Below are positions 9,207 through 18,920 of a stretch of 64,000 nucleotides of DNA, in pieces; position 1 is the first letter of the stretch, and each line of letters starts with the position of its first letter. The translations under genes and the position numbers were made by a program. A model generated the notes under the pieces. That model was given only the letters and a program-made list of their open reading frames with translations, was not told the DNA's origin and did not search any database. Source of the stretch: Blastopirellula marina (GTDB lineage: Bacteria; Planctomycetota; Planctomycetia; Pirellulales; Pirellulaceae); the NCBI RefSeq assembly GCF_002967765.1, contig NZ_PUHY01000016.1:269064-333063 (forward strand), read 5' to 3'.

Positions 9207-12038
9207 ATGCCCCGTTACAACCCGGCCCAGATCGAACCGAAATGGCAAAAATATTGGGAGGAGAACCAAACATTCCGTAGTCCAGAGTTTCCGCAAGGGG
9301 AAAAGCTGTACGTACTGGATATGTTCCCCTACCCTAGTGGTGCTGGGCTTCACGTGGGGCACCCGGAAGGTTACACGGCAACCGATATCGTCTGTCGCTT
9401 GGCACGAATGCAGGGCAAGAGCGTCCTCCATCCGATGGGCTTCGATTCGTTCGGCTTGCCCGCAGAAGAGTATGCGATCCGCACCAATACCCACCCAAGG
9501 ATTACCACCGAGAAGAACATCGGCGAATTCGTCCGTCAGCTGAAAATGATTGGGTTCAGCTACGATTGGGAGCGTCAGATCGCCACCACCGACGTCGACT
9601 ACTTCCGCTGGACTCAATGGATCTTCTTGGTCCTCTTCGATACCTGGTACGACCAAGATGCTGGCAAAGGGCGCCCCATCGCCGAACTTCCGATTCCGGA
9701 AGACGTGAAAGCGGAAGGTGCTGATGCCGTCCGTGCTTATCAGGACGAGCATCGCTTGGCCTACGTCAGCGAAGCCCCAGTCAACTGGTGCCCGGAACTT
9801 GGCACCGTGCTGGCCAATGAAGAAGTGATCGACGGTAAGAGCGAGCGTGGCGGTCACCCAGTCCAGCGGTTGCCCCTTCGTCAGTGGATGTTGCGAATCA
9901 CCTCGTATGCGGAACGTTTGGAGAGTGACCTCGACACGCTCGACTGGTCCGATAGCATCAAGCAACTTCAGCGGAATTGGATTGGTCGCAGCACCGGAGC
10001 GGAAGTCGACTTCTTCTTGGGTTCCGAAGACGAATTCACCCCGTGGGAGATCGAACGCAAGAAGGCAGGCTATCCGCGTAAGCCAGGCAACGATGTATTG
10101 CGTGTTTACACCACGCGGCCAGATACGTTGTTCGGGGCGACCTACATGGTGATTGCTCCAGAACACCCGTTAGTCGATCAATTGATGACCAGCGACCAAG
10201 CCGCCACGGTCAAGACGTACTGCGAAGCGGCCGCTTTCAAATCAGATTTGGAACGCACCGAATTGGCAAAGGAGAAAACAGGCGTTTTCTCCGGCTCGTA
10301 CGCTGTGAATCCAGTTAGCGGCAAGCCAGTGCCGATTTGGATTGCGGACTACGTGCTTGCCAGTTACGGCACCGGGGCAATCATGGCCGTGCCGGCCCAT
10401 GATGATCGTGACTTTGAGTTCGCTCAAAAGTTCGACATTCCCATCATCGCCGTGGTCGACCCAGGCGAAAAGAGCGACGTCGATCGCGACGCGGTCCTTG
10501 CCGGTACTGCTTGTGCAACGTTCGATGGCATAGCGATCAATTCTGGTAAGTACGACGGAATGAAAACGTCGGACGTCAAGGCGCAGATCGCCCTCGACTT
10601 GGAACAAGCAGGTGTCGGACGCGAAGCCACTAACTTCAAACTTCGTGACTGGTTGTTCAGTCGTCAGCGATTCTGGGGCGAACCGTTCCCAATCCTCAAA
10701 GAGTTGGACGAGAACGGCGAACCCAACGGGAAGATCCGTGCGGTGCCGGTCGATCAACTGCCGGTAGACTTGCCACATATCGAAGACTATAAGCCGCTTG
10801 GCCGACCTGAACCGCCACTCGAGAAAGCGGACGAAGAGTGGTTGTACCCCGTGATCGACGGTGTGCGCTACAAGCGGGAAACTAACACGATGCCGCAATG
10901 GGCTGGTTCGTGCTGGTATTACTTGCGATTCATCGATCCGCAAAACGATACCGTCTTCGTCGACGCCGATAAAGAAAAAGCCTGGATGCCGGTCGATCTC
11001 TACATCGGTGGGGCTGAACATGCGGTGTTGCACCTGTTGTATGCCCGCTTCTGGCACAAGGTGCTTTTCGATCGTGGCTATGTTTCGACAAAAGAGCCTT
11101 TCCAGAAATTGATCAACCAAGGCATGATCCTGGGCGAGATCGAGTTCACCGGCTACCAGCGCGACGACGGAAGTTGGATCGGCAGCAACGAAGTGAAGCG
11201 ACAAGACGACGCCTACAGCGACGTCAGCGGAAATGTCGTAAACGCTGCGAAGCTTACCGAAGCTGACATCTTGAAGAAGGGTGACGGTTTCGTACTGAAA
11301 GCCGATGAAAGCATCCGAATCGATGCCCGCGCCTTCAAGATGTCAAAAAGTCGCGGCAACGTCGTCAATCCCGATGTTGTCGTAAGAGACTACGGTGCGG
11401 ACAGCCTTCGCTTGTACGAGATGTTCATGGGGCCGTTGGAAGCGACCAAGCCATGGGCAATGGATGGCGTGAAGGGTGTGCGCGGCTTTCTGGACCGAGC
11501 CTGGCGGATGATCGTTGATCACAACACCGAAGAGATCACGCTCAACGCGGCCGTTCAAGATGTCGAGCCAACTGAAGAGCAGAACAAGACGATTCACCGC
11601 ACCCTTAAGAGCGTAACTCAGGACTTGGCAAACCTCAGCTTCAACACGGTGATCGCTCGGTTGATGGAGTTCACCAACTTCTTCACCAAGGAGTCGACCC
11701 GCCCGAAGAAAGCGATGGAGACGTTTGCGTTGATGCTGTCCCCCTTGGCTCCTCACCTGGCCGAAGAATTTTGGCAAATTTTGGGACACGAAGAAACGTT
11801 GGCCTACGAGGCTTGGCCGAAGTTTGTTGAATCGTACACCAAAGACAACGAGGTCGAGGTGCCGGTTCAGATTATGGGAAAAGTTCGCGGCCGTATTACC
11901 GTTCCTGCCGACATTAAGAAGGACGATCTTGAAGCTCTTGCCAAGGCGGACTCACGCGTCCAAGAACTTCTCGAAGGGAAACAAATCGTAAAAACGATTG
12001 TCGTACCGGGACGGCTCGTAAATTTCGTAGTGAAATGA
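9207..12038 (+). CDS. leuS: Leucyl-tRNA synthetase
   Basis: A 943-residue class I synthetase that charges tRNA-Leu. The HIGH motif appears as HVGH near residue 49 and KMSKS near residue 711 ([13 protein letters not shown]). Between them is the CP1 editing domain, with [14 protein letters not shown] and the [19 protein letters not shown] block that hydrolyses mischarged tRNA. The [10 protein letters not shown] block precedes KMSKS, and an insert of about 60 residues (from about 640) sits just before KMSKS. The C-terminal anticodon-binding domain and the terminal extension ([16 protein letters not shown]) are complete. The ATG at 9207 matches the family start ([17 protein letters not shown]). 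Confidence 0.97.
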   Translation: MPRYNPAQIEPKWQKYWEENQTFRSPEFPQGEKLYVLDMFPYPSGAGLHVGHPEGYTATDIVCRLARMQGKSVLHPMGFDSFGLPAEEYAIRTNTHPRITTEKNIGEFVRQLKMIGFSYDWERQIATTDVDYFRWTQWIFLVLFDTWYDQDAGKGRPIAELPIPEDVKAEGADAVRAYQDEHRLAYVSEAPVNWCPELGTVLANEEVIDGKSERGGHPVQRLPLRQWMLRITSYAERLESDLDTLDWSDSIKQLQRNWIGRSTGAEVDFFLGSEDEFTPWEIERKKAGYPRKPGNDVLRVYTTRPDTLFGATYMVIAPEHPLVDQLMTSDQAATVKTYCEAAAFKSDLERTELAKEKTGVFSGSYAVNPVSGKPVPIWIADYVLASYGTGAIMAVPAHDDRDFEFAQKFDIPIIAVVDPGEKSDVDRDAVLAGTACATFDGIAINSGKYDGMKTSDVKAQIALDLEQAGVGREATNFKLRDWLFSRQRFWGEPFPILKELDENGEPNGKIRAVPVDQLPVDLPHIEDYKPLGRPEPPLEKADEEWLYPVIDGVRYKRETNTMPQWAGSCWYYLRFIDPQNDTVFVDADKEKAWMPVDLYIGGAEHAVLHLLYARFWHKVLFDRGYVSTKEPFQKLINQGMILGEIEFTGYQRDDGSWIGSNEVKRQDDAYSDVSGNVVNAAKLTEADILKKGDGFVLKADESIRIDARAFKMSKSRGNVVNPDVVVRDYGADSLRLYEMFMGPLEATKPWAMDGVKGVRGFLDRAWRMIVDHNTEEITLNAAVQDVEPTEEQNKTIHRTLKSVTQDLANLSFNTVIARLMEFTNFFTKESTRPKKAMETFALMLSPLAPHLAEEFWQILGHEETLAYEAWPKFVESYTKDNEVEVPVQIMGKVRGRITVPADIKKDDLEALAKADSRVQELLEGKQIVKTIVVPGRLVNFVVK

Positions 12039-12209
12039 ACTTAGCACGCCGTGCAGCGGTTGACGCCGCGGCATTTAAGACGGATGCTACAGAAGTCAGG
12101 ATGTTCCTGGCAAAACCATCCTACTTTGCCGAGTTTTCGGTTGAAGTTTTGACAATTCGAGAGAAATGTTAGGCCCCCACTGCCTGACTAGCACGGAAGA
12201 TTCGCATCC

Positions 12210-12758
12210 ATGACGCACGCTTGGCACGACGTGACCCCCGGTGAGGACATTCCAAGGGAATTTTGTGCGGTCATCGAAATTCCTACCGGCTCCAGTATCA
12301 AGTACGAGTTGGACAAGGATACGGGACTGTTGCGAATGGATCGCATGCTCTATTCGGCCGTCCATTATCCGGCCAATTACGGCTTCGTCCCGCAAACGCT
12401 GGCCGAAGACGACGACCCGTTGGACGTGCTGGTTCTGTGCCAGGAACCGGTCGCTCCGCTGACGCTGATCACCGCTCGTGCGGTGGGTTTGATGACGATG
12501 GTCGATAGCGGTAAGCTCGACCATAAGATTATTGCCGTCGCGGTGACCGACCCAGAGTATTCCTCGTACACCGAAGCCAGCGATCTGCCCATCCATCGGC
12601 GAAACATGTTGCGACGTTTCTTCCAAGACTACAAGATGTTGGAAGGCAAGACGGTCGAAGTCGATGAGATCTTGCCGGCCGAATTGGCTCTGCCGATTGT
12701 CAATGAAGCTCTCGAACGCTACAGCAATCAGCGTCGACGCGGGTTTTATCGGAAGTAA
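12210..12758 (+). CDS. ppa: Inorganic pyrophosphatase, family I
   Basis: A 182-residue soluble enzyme that hydrolyses pyrophosphate to phosphate and so pulls biosynthetic reactions, including aminoacyl-tRNA synthesis, forward. The active-site motif AEDDDPLDVLVL is intact with its metal-binding aspartates, as are IEIPTGSSIKYELDKDTG and YPANYGFVPQT. Length equals the bacterial family I norm. It lies 171 bp after leuS on the same strand, without an evident terminator between. Confidence 0.96.
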   Translation: MTHAWHDVTPGEDIPREFCAVIEIPTGSSIKYELDKDTGLLRMDRMLYSAVHYPANYGFVPQTLAEDDDPLDVLVLCQEPVAPLTLITARAVGLMTMVDSGKLDHKIIAVAVTDPEYSSYTEASDLPIHRRNMLRRFFQDYKMLEGKTVEVDEILPAELALPIVNEALERYSNQRRRGFYRK

Positions 12759-12926
12759 CAATCACGCCCTTTGCGGCGCACAACTTGCAGTTATTTAGGC
12801 GAATTGCAATTTTAGCCTGGCGCGCTGGCTTGCAATCGACGCGGATCGGTCGTTATGTTTTGATTCGCCATCGACCGACATACCCAATGCTATTCGCAAC
12901 TCACGTCACGGAAAGAAGGTGACCCC

Positions 12927-14219
12927 ATGCGTAATGTCATCTGCCTGGTGCTGGGCGGAGGCCGAGGAACCCGGCTCTACCCCCTGACCAAATACCGCTC
13001 GAAGCCGGCCGTTCCGCTCGCTGGCAAATATCGGCTGATCGACATTCCTCTGTCGAACTGCTTGAACAGCCAGATGAACCGTATCTACGTGCTCACGCAG
13101 TTCATGTCGGTTAGTTTGCATCGACACATTCGCCAGACGTATCGTTTCGATCACTTCAACGGCGGATTCGTCGAACTCCTGGCCGCTCAGCAGACCGCCA
13201 GCGAAGGTTCGGACTGGTATCAAGGAACCGCCGACGCGGTCCGTAAGAACCTGCGTTACATCCAACAGCATGGTATCGAGTACGTCCTGATTCTCTCTGG
13301 GGACCAACTGTATCGGATGGACTACCGCGAGATGCTCGAATCGCATATCGCTTCCGGTGCGGATGTCTCCATCGCCGGCTTGCCCGTTCATTCCAAGGAA
13401 GCAGGCGGTCTGGGCATCATGAAGATCGACGAGACCGGCCGCGTGAAGGGCTTCGTCGAAAAGCCAACGACGCCGGAAGAACTTGCTCACGTCCGCACCG
13501 ATCCAGCTTGGATCGATTCACGCGGCATCGAGAGCAAGGGCCGCGACTGCCTGGCCAGCATGGGCAATTACTTGTTCAATCGCGATACCCTGGTCGAAGT
13601 GCTCGAGAAGACTGACTATCAAGACTTTGGTAAAGAAATCTTCCCAGCTGCGATCCGCAGTAAGCACGTGCAGATGCACATGTTCGATAGCTACTGGGAA
13701 GACATCGGAACGATCAAAGCGTTCTACGAATCGAACCTGGCCACACTGTCGCCCAAGCCGCCATTCGAGTTCGTCGAGGAAGAAGCTCCAATCTTCACTC
13801 GCGCACGCTTTCTGCCGCCAAGCATGCTGATGGACAGCCAAGTCAGCACGAGCATGATTGCCGACGGTTGCCAGATCGGCGCCGGCTGTACCATCAAGAA
13901 CAGCGTCATCGGTCTGCGAAGTGTCATTGGTGAGAACGTCACGATCGAAGACTCGGTCTTGATGGGCTGCGATTACTATTCGACTAAGCGCGAATGTGAA
14001 CAGGACGCATCGTCTGGTCGCCCCACCATGAAGATCGGCGCCGGCAGCGTCATCAAGGGTGCGATCGTCGACAAGAATTGCCACATTGGCAACAACGTCC
14101 GCGTTGTCAACAGCGACAATTTGCCGGACAAAGAGTATCCCGAAGGCGTCACCATCGTCGACGGCATCCCCGTCGTTGAAAAAGGTGCCTGTTTGCCGGA
14201 TGGCTGGTCGCTGTATTAA
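12927..14219 (+). CDS. glgC: Glucose-1-phosphate adenylyltransferase
   Basis: A 430-residue enzyme that makes ADP-glucose, the glycogen precursor. The nucleotide-binding loop LVLGGGRGTRLYPLT is at residues 8-22, followed by RSKPAVPLAGKYRLIDIPLSN. The catalytic and sugar-binding region includes WYQGTADAVRKNL and GFVEKPTTP, and the C-terminal left-handed beta-helix carries the allosteric site (SYWEDIGTIKAFYESN, then hexapeptide repeats). AAGAAGGTG lies before the ATG at 12927. No other glycogen genes are nearby. Confidence 0.96.
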   Translation: MRNVICLVLGGGRGTRLYPLTKYRSKPAVPLAGKYRLIDIPLSNCLNSQMNRIYVLTQFMSVSLHRHIRQTYRFDHFNGGFVELLAAQQTASEGSDWYQGTADAVRKNLRYIQQHGIEYVLILSGDQLYRMDYREMLESHIASGADVSIAGLPVHSKEAGGLGIMKIDETGRVKGFVEKPTTPEELAHVRTDPAWIDSRGIESKGRDCLASMGNYLFNRDTLVEVLEKTDYQDFGKEIFPAAIRSKHVQMHMFDSYWEDIGTIKAFYESNLATLSPKPPFEFVEEEAPIFTRARFLPPSMLMDSQVSTSMIADGCQIGAGCTIKNSVIGLRSVIGENVTIEDSVLMGCDYYSTKRECEQDASSGRPTMKIGAGSVIKGAIVDKNCHIGNNVRVVNSDNLPDKEYPEGVTIVDGIPVVEKGACLPDGWSLY

Positions 14220-14250
14220 GTCAAGTGATCACCTAAGCGATCGTCTTTTC

Positions 14251-14276
14251 CCTTTCCCTCACTCCTGAGGGAAAGG
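14251..14276. repeat. Perfect 11-bp palindrome, REP-like
   Basis: CCTTTCCCTCA and TGAGGGAAAGG form an 11-bp perfect stem with a 4-base loop, 31 bp after glgC. There is no T-tract, so it is not a standard intrinsic terminator. It resembles the C/G-rich palindromes at 41765, 41893, 53699 and 55794, and may still help end or stabilise the glgC transcript. Confidence 0.5.
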
Positions 14277-14297
14277 CTGCGATGAAGTCGGCGATGC

Positions 14298-14725
14298 ATG
14301 TACGACTCTCAACTACCTCTCTTTGAGTTGCATCAAGCGATACTCGGATATAGAACTTCTAACATCGACGAGAATCTACTTCGTCCTTGGCTTGATACCA
14401 GTACATCCAAACGTGAATGGCTAAGCAACTTCACGCTCCGAACCCATTCGCACTGGGAGGCAGCTGACGAGGAAGACCTTTGTAGGCTCTACGAGTTCTT
14501 CCGCGTGACTCGTCTTTGTTGCTTCTAAGGTTTCAATCGGTAGGTTCTTCCGCTGGAAGCTACATCGGTCCGGAAATTACGCTGCCTGAATTTAAATGGT
14601 TTCACGAAGCTCTCGGGTTTGAGGTAGGAGTTCCTGATAGTTTCCATCCTTTCTATCATGAGTTTGCTCAAGTAGTTGTCGCGGATACTCCTAAGGCTCC
14701 GATTGAAATCATTCTTCACCGATAA
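14298..14725 (+). pseudogene. Probable frameshifted hypothetical gene
   Basis: Two plus-strand frames join end to end: 14298-14528 (starts MYDSQLPLFELHQAILGYR) and 14516-14725 (ends FAQVVVADTPKAPIEIILHR). They overlap by 13 bases and differ by one frame. Both read like ordinary protein, and neither alone has a convincing full length, so the simplest view is a single gene of about 140 codons broken by an indel, or a sequencing error. The second part has no good start of its own. I do not recognise the family. It stands in an accessory patch next to two other hypothetical genes. Confidence 0.4.
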
Positions 14726-15089
14726 CTTGTGAAGAATTGGCAGGAGTCCGTGGAGACGTTTTTCCTTACGAATACTCCTATCTCGAATCACTCAGTCTGC
14801 ACGAAACCGCGGATTTCATCCCGCATTCGTGTAATGAGTCCGTGAATTCGATTTGTGAATGTCGGCTGCATCAGCTTGATTTAGGACGACCACCGTACGA
14901 CTGATCGCCGCATTAAACGCCCCCTCAATAACATCAATTACCGAGGGCTGTCATGGCGCTTAATTCAAGGCATTTTTCGTCGTCTGGATTGATAAACTGT
15001 AAGATTGCAAGCATGCGATTTGTTAGAATGGAAGCTCAAGTGTCGTACCCTTTTAGAACCAGCTATCGCGTCTGTCAGAAAGATAATAG

Positions 15090-15920
15090 ATGCCGCTTAT
15101 TTCTTACGCCGACTACCAAACGGCGTGCAACGAAATGGTTCAAAGGGTGCTTGCTGAAACAGCCACTCACGACCGCCCGCTATCGGAGATTGAGAACTTT
15201 TTATCCGGTCACGATAGTGCCTATTGTCAGATTGGCGTCCTCGATAGTGTCAACGGCAACCAAGCCCTTAATCCATCCTTCCGCCAATGGACAATGGATG
15301 TCTACGGCGAGTCTTGTTGTCGTGGTTGGAGCCGGGCCATGGAACGAATCGCCGGCTGTCTAGGCGTCTCCCCTGTTTCGTTTTTCCGAGATTGCTTCCA
15401 TGAGTTCGTCGGTAGCTGGAAAGTTTCAGCGCGTGAGTTCTTAGTCGACGGCATTCGTTACTCAGGTCCGCAAGAGAACATATTGCAGTCAGCTAACGGG
15501 TACTTTGCACACGGGACGCTTACCATAGTGGCTGGCAAGCTCTGTGGGTCTCACGGCGTGCTCGACGGCGAAAAACGGACTGAAGCGAAGGAAACAATCG
15601 AGCGAGCCTCACATAAGTGGATTACAGAAACACTGCGATTCAGAATGCGAGTCGACTCGGGCTGCCACCTCGCAAACTACGACAGGTCTATTGCCAGGAG
15701 GATTCAGAAGCTAATTGGCGGGAAAATCTATCGTATTATGCCGAACCCTAAGTGCCAACTACTCGGAAGAATCGATGGTTGCGATCGGCATCTTTACTAC
15801 CACGATGTCGTCTTAGCTGCAGGGAAAATCTTTGACGATGTGACAGCCCCCATGGGGCGAATTGCAAATGACTATAAAAGTCTTTGGGAACACGCCAATG
15901 ATATCGATTTCGGTTTCTGA
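15090..15920 (+). CDS. Hypothetical protein, paralogous N-terminal domain
   Basis: A 276-residue protein of unknown function. Its first 110 residues align with almost the whole of the next protein: ISYADYQTACNEMVQ against ISVSDYRRHCDEWIR, LSEIENFLSGHDSAY against LTEFETMLAGHQYAF, and SCCRGWSRAMERIA against SCARGWGSAIENLA. The remaining 165 residues are not shared. There is no signal peptide or membrane segment. The ATG at 15090 was chosen as the first in frame; no strong Shine-Dalgarno precedes it. Its stop lies 23 bp inside the next gene, so the pair is probably translationally coupled. Confidence 0.55.
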   Translation: MPLISYADYQTACNEMVQRVLAETATHDRPLSEIENFLSGHDSAYCQIGVLDSVNGNQALNPSFRQWTMDVYGESCCRGWSRAMERIAGCLGVSPVSFFRDCFHEFVGSWKVSAREFLVDGIRYSGPQENILQSANGYFAHGTLTIVAGKLCGSHGVLDGEKRTEAKETIERASHKWITETLRFRMRVDSGCHLANYDRSIARRIQKLIGGKIYRIMPNPKCQLLGRIDGCDRHLYYHDVVLAAGKIFDDVTAPMGRIANDYKSLWEHANDIDFGF

Positions 15921-16227
15921 TTATCGAAGGCACTGCGATGAATGGATTCGTTACGCCATCAAACGCCCTTCAATGTATTATCGTGAACTTACCGAGTTCG
16001 AGACAATGCTTGCCGGTCACCAATACGCCTTCCAAAGTCTTGGGATCATTGACACGGCCGACGGTTTCAACACCTGTTTTCGCAATTGGATTGAGGAGAT
16101 GACAGCGCAGTCGTGCGCAAGGGGGTGGGGCTCGGCAATCGAGAATTTAGCTAAGACTAAGGCCTCAACCACTCAAGAACTATTTGCCGAACTAGCCGAT
16201 GAGTTTCTCGTGGAATGGCTGAACTAA
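15898..16227 (+). CDS. Hypothetical protein, single copy of the paralogous domain
   Basis: A 109-residue protein starting at the ATG at 15898 with GGGA upstream; an earlier in-frame start at 15862 would lengthen it by 12 residues. It is essentially one copy of the domain found at the N-terminus of the preceding gene, sharing the LAGHQYAF and SCARGWG blocks. It overlaps that gene by 23 bp in another frame. Tandem paralogues of one small soluble domain in an accessory patch can be immunity-type genes, but nothing here proves that. Confidence 0.55.
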   Translation: MISISVSDYRRHCDEWIRYAIKRPSMYYRELTEFETMLAGHQYAFQSLGIIDTADGFNTCFRNWIEEMTAQSCARGWGSAIENLAKTKASTTQELFAELADEFLVEWLN

Positions 16228-16246
16228 GGTATGTTCAACGAATTCG

Positions 16247-16690
16247 CTAACGTGACTCCGTTGGTATGACATCGGCTTCACTTTTCACGCGAGCCTTCCC
16301 TCGCCCTAACCACCCCCCCAGCACACTGGCCGCAGGAACGACCAGTAAGATAATCACTTTGAACCAGATTGGATAAGGCAACATTGAAACATTAAAGGCA
16401 ACCGCCAGCAGCAGCAGGACGCCCACAATCGTCGACGAAATCCAATTACCAATCCACTGCGCCAGCCACGTACCAACGAGAGCGATCGCGCCCCACATGG
16501 GGACCACGACCGCTAACACCCATTGCGGGTAGTTGGCAACATGAGCGCACATCTCTTCCTGGCTGTGCATGTCCATTCCCTCGGGAAATGGATGCACGAC
16601 GGCACTGAACCCCTCGACAGCGATTAAGAGGACAAATACCGTCACCAAACTGGCGAACAAAGCGCCGATTGTACGTAGGACCTTGATCAT
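16247..16690 (-). CDS. Small integral membrane protein
   Basis: A 147-residue protein from the ATG at 16690. Four hydrophobic segments are visible: residues about 8-28 (LFASLVTVFVLLIAVEGF), 58-78, 84-106 (STIVGVLLLLAVAFNVSM) and 110-130. A short acidic loop with HPFPEGMDMHSQEEMCAH lies between segments 1 and 2. The family was not recognised. It follows the ArsR/SRPBCC genes on the same strand (43-bp gap from the second SRPBCC gene) and is probably the last gene of that operon. Confidence 0.65.
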   Translation of the reverse strand: MIKVLRTIGALFASLVTVFVLLIAVEGFSAVVHPFPEGMDMHSQEEMCAHVANYPQWVLAVVVPMWGAIALVGTWLAQWIGNWISSTIVGVLLLLAVAFNVSMLPYPIWFKVIILLVVPAASVLGGWLGRGKARVKSEADVIPTESR

Positions 16691-16733
16691 GTCACGTTCA
16701 ACTCGAAGTAAACAGTTAAGCTAGGGTTCGGGG

Positions 16734-17201
16734 TTAAGCGGGCTCGGCAGGAAAACGATCCGCAATCAATTGAAGCTCGATACCATGCTCTAGCCAGGCT
16801 TTGGCATTGGCCAACACGAGGGCAAATCCTCCCGATACGTCGATTGCCTCGTTAATGATTGCTTCGTCTGTTCCCGAGAAGCCGTAGGTGGTGACTTCCA
16901 ACACGGAAGCAGACTCGCCATGCTTGGTGAAGTCCCACTCGACCGTCGATCGCTTCCCCGACTCTCCCCAGGTCATCACCACTTTTTGACTCGGTTCGAT
17001 TTGTAGCACTTCGACACGCGTTGCGACACCAAACATTCGCCATTCCCAGGTCACCATTTCGCCAGCAACGAGCGGACCGCTGCTGTGTGTGAACCAGAAT
17101 CGGGTCGTGATCTCCGGGTTCACAATCGCTTCGAATAGTCGGTCAACTGGCACACGAAAAAGCATCTTTGTCTTAACGACCGGATCGATCTTCTCATTCA
17201 C
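16734..17201 (-). CDS. SRPBCC-domain protein (AHSA1/START-like)
   Basis: About 155 residues when read from the GTG at 17201, which has GGAAAGG 9 bases upstream; a TTG at 17240 would extend it into the upstream gene. The fold signature is clear: VPVDRLFEAIVNPEITTRFW, then GPLVAGEMVTWEWRMFG, then TYGFSGTDEAI and a C-terminal helix ALVLANAKAWLEHG. SRPBCC proteins bind hydrophobic ligands in a deep pocket; the ligand is unknown. It is the third gene of an ArsR-SRPBCC-SRPBCC-membrane protein operon. Confidence 0.75.
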   Translation of the reverse strand: MNEKIDPVVKTKMLFRVPVDRLFEAIVNPEITTRFWFTHSSGPLVAGEMVTWEWRMFGVATRVEVLQIEPSQKVVMTWGESGKRSTVEWDFTKHGESASVLEVTTYGFSGTDEAIINEAIDVSGGFALVLANAKAWLEHGIELQLIADRFPAEPA

Positions 17202-17229
17202 GAGCCACAACCTTTCCAGATGTGAAGAC

Positions 17230-17757
17230 TCACTCGGCAAAACGCTGCTTGTATTCCTTCTCGACCGCTTCGAATGTGGACCAAAACGGTCGGGGCGTTT
17301 GCTCGGCTAGGTTGTCCTGCAGAATCCCCAAGTGGGTATGCCATCCGGCGGCAACCATTGTCATCTCACTCGGCCCGCGAAGCCGCGTATGTGTGATAAC
17401 CAGCAAGACCTTTTCTCCTTGCGAGGTCAATTCAAACTTCACCTCGGATGTGTCGCCGCCCCAGGTAAATGCCAAGAGGCGCGGCGGATCACATTCGGTG
17501 ACGGTACCGCTGAAGCCGAAACCACATTCCATTTGCTCGAAGCGCTCCGGCGTTTGTTCGACATGAGGTGTGAGGCTGGCGTGGAGAAAGTTCAGTTCGA
17601 CCTTGCCCCCAACCTGAAGTTCCATTTCCCCTTTCGCCAGCCACGTCCCCCGCTTCTCGCTATCGGTTAGGTAGTTCCATACGCGTTCGATCGGTCCCGG
17701 CAACAGCCGTTCCATTCGAACGGTGTCATCATTGGTCGCTTTGCCGAAATCATTCAT
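17230..17757 (-). CDS. SRPBCC-domain protein (AHSA1 family)
   Basis: A 175-residue protein from the ATG at 17757. It shows the AHSA1 pattern: RLLPGPIERVWNYLTDSEKR at the N-terminus, WLAKGEMELQVGGKVEL, then LLAFTWGGDTSEVKFEL and a C-terminal GWHTHLGILQDNL helix. It starts 9 bp after the ArsR-family gene, so regulator and SRPBCC protein are co-transcribed, as is common for this pair in many bacteria. No catalytic role can be assigned. Confidence 0.85.
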   Translation of the reverse strand: MNDFGKATNDDTVRMERLLPGPIERVWNYLTDSEKRGTWLAKGEMELQVGGKVELNFLHASLTPHVEQTPERFEQMECGFGFSGTVTECDPPRLLAFTWGGDTSEVKFELTSQGEKVLLVITHTRLRGPSEMTMVAAGWHTHLGILQDNLAEQTPRPFWSTFEAVEKEYKQRFAE

Positions 17758-17766
17758 CGTAAGGTC

Positions 17767-18099
17767 CTACGATTCAGGCTTATTGAGTTCACGTTCCAAG
17801 TTATCAAGTGCGGTGGTCCAGAACGCCCGCTGCTTCTCGATCCACGCGGCTGCTTCGTCTAGCGGTTTTCGATTGAACGAAAGCCAATGCTCTCGGCCAT
17901 CTTTACGCCGCATAACCAACTCGGCACGTTCCAAAACACGAATATGCTTCGATACGGAATTGAGAGAGATGTCAAACGGCTTCGCGAGATCAGTGACGCG
18001 GGTTTCCCCCCGCGACAAGTGCTGCAAAATGGCACGCCGTGTTGGATCGGCCAGCGCCGTCAACGTGCGATCGAGTCGTTCTTCCAAAGCCGCAGACAT
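17767..18099 (-). CDS. ArsR-family winged-helix transcriptional regulator
   Basis: A 110-residue protein with the ArsR fold: ALADPTRRAILQHLSRGETRVTDL (helices 1-3), then the recognition region ISLNSVSKHIRVLERAELV and the wing RRKDGREHWLSF. There are no paired cysteines typical of metal sensors, so it is more likely one of the ArsR proteins co-encoded with SRPBCC partners. It is first in its operon and would be expected to bind its own promoter region just upstream of 18099. ATG at 18099. Confidence 0.9.
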   Translation of the reverse strand: MSAALEERLDRTLTALADPTRRAILQHLSRGETRVTDLAKPFDISLNSVSKHIRVLERAELVMRRKDGREHWLSFNRKPLDEAAAWIEKQRAFWTTALDNLERELNKPES

Positions 18100-18193
18100 T
18101 ATTCACCCTTTCGGGTTAATATCTATCGTAACGGCGTCCGTGTCAAGCAATCAGAAAGAAAAGCATGGCCCGCCACGTTTTAACGCCGATCGT

Positions 18194-18874
18194 TCACCCC
18201 CGTGAGAATGCCCAATTTGTAAGTACTGGCATTTGTTTCCACTTGGGTCGAAACAGCGGTGTGTGAAGCAGGCGAATCACTTGTCCTCGAACGGCGTCTG
18301 TACGCCAGCTAGCCTGCCCGCCTGCCTGAATGAGCAAGGCAATCACGTGTAGCCCAAGACTCTGCTGTCGTTCGTCGTTGGAATCGAGCAACTCCAGAAG
18401 CTGCTTGTCGGTAGGCTGGCTGTCGGCAATTTGCTGGGCGACATCGTGAGGCCATAGTTTGCCTTGACGGAACGCCTCGATCAGAACCAGAACGACAGTT
18501 GGCGAACGAGCAAGAGACAGTGCATTGGCTGCCGCATTACGGACAAGGATGTGCGGATGCGTGAGCAAAATGTTCTGTAGATCCTCGATGGCTCTTACAT
18601 CATGGATCCGATACATCGCTTCGGCGGCAGATAACTCGGACGACCCACGGTAGTTGCCAACCAAGATCGCCTTCACGGTTTCGTAGCCAACCTCGTGCCG
18701 CACACAGCCTAGCAGAAAGGCAACCTTCCAAGGTTCAGCGAGGCTCGACTGATAGGTCGCGATAAGCAGATCAGCCGCATCTTTGTTGGGTGGCAGCTGG
18801 CGTAGGAGAGCCCCGATTTCCTCAACCGAGGCTTCTTTCCGCAGGGCCTGCTGAACGAGTTCAATTTGGGTCAT
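18194..18874 (-). CDS. HEAT-repeat-like protein
   Basis: A 226-residue soluble protein built of short paired helices. The segment ELSAAEAMYRIHDVRAIEDL followed by PHILVRNAAANALSLARSPTVV is a typical HEAT/PBS-lyase-type repeat pair, and QQSLGLHVIALLIQAGG may be another. Such repeats form protein-binding scaffolds. The partner is unknown. It lies 46 bp downstream of the methyltransferase gene on the same strand. ATG at 18874. Confidence 0.7.
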   Translation of the reverse strand: MTQIELVQQALRKEASVEEIGALLRQLPPNKDAADLLIATYQSSLAEPWKVAFLLGCVRHEVGYETVKAILVGNYRGSSELSAAEAMYRIHDVRAIEDLQNILLTHPHILVRNAAANALSLARSPTVVLVLIEAFRQGKLWPHDVAQQIADSQPTDKQLLELLDSNDERQQSLGLHVIALLIQAGGQASWRTDAVRGQVIRLLHTPLFRPKWKQMPVLTNWAFSRG

Positions 18875-18920
18875 AGGGAAGGATCATGGCGAGTGCCTCA
18901 GCGAGCTTTCCGCCACCGGA

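Noticed and set aside
9186..10166. 326-codon minus-strand ORF opposite leuS
   Set aside because: Shadow of leuS; no motif and no ribosome site.
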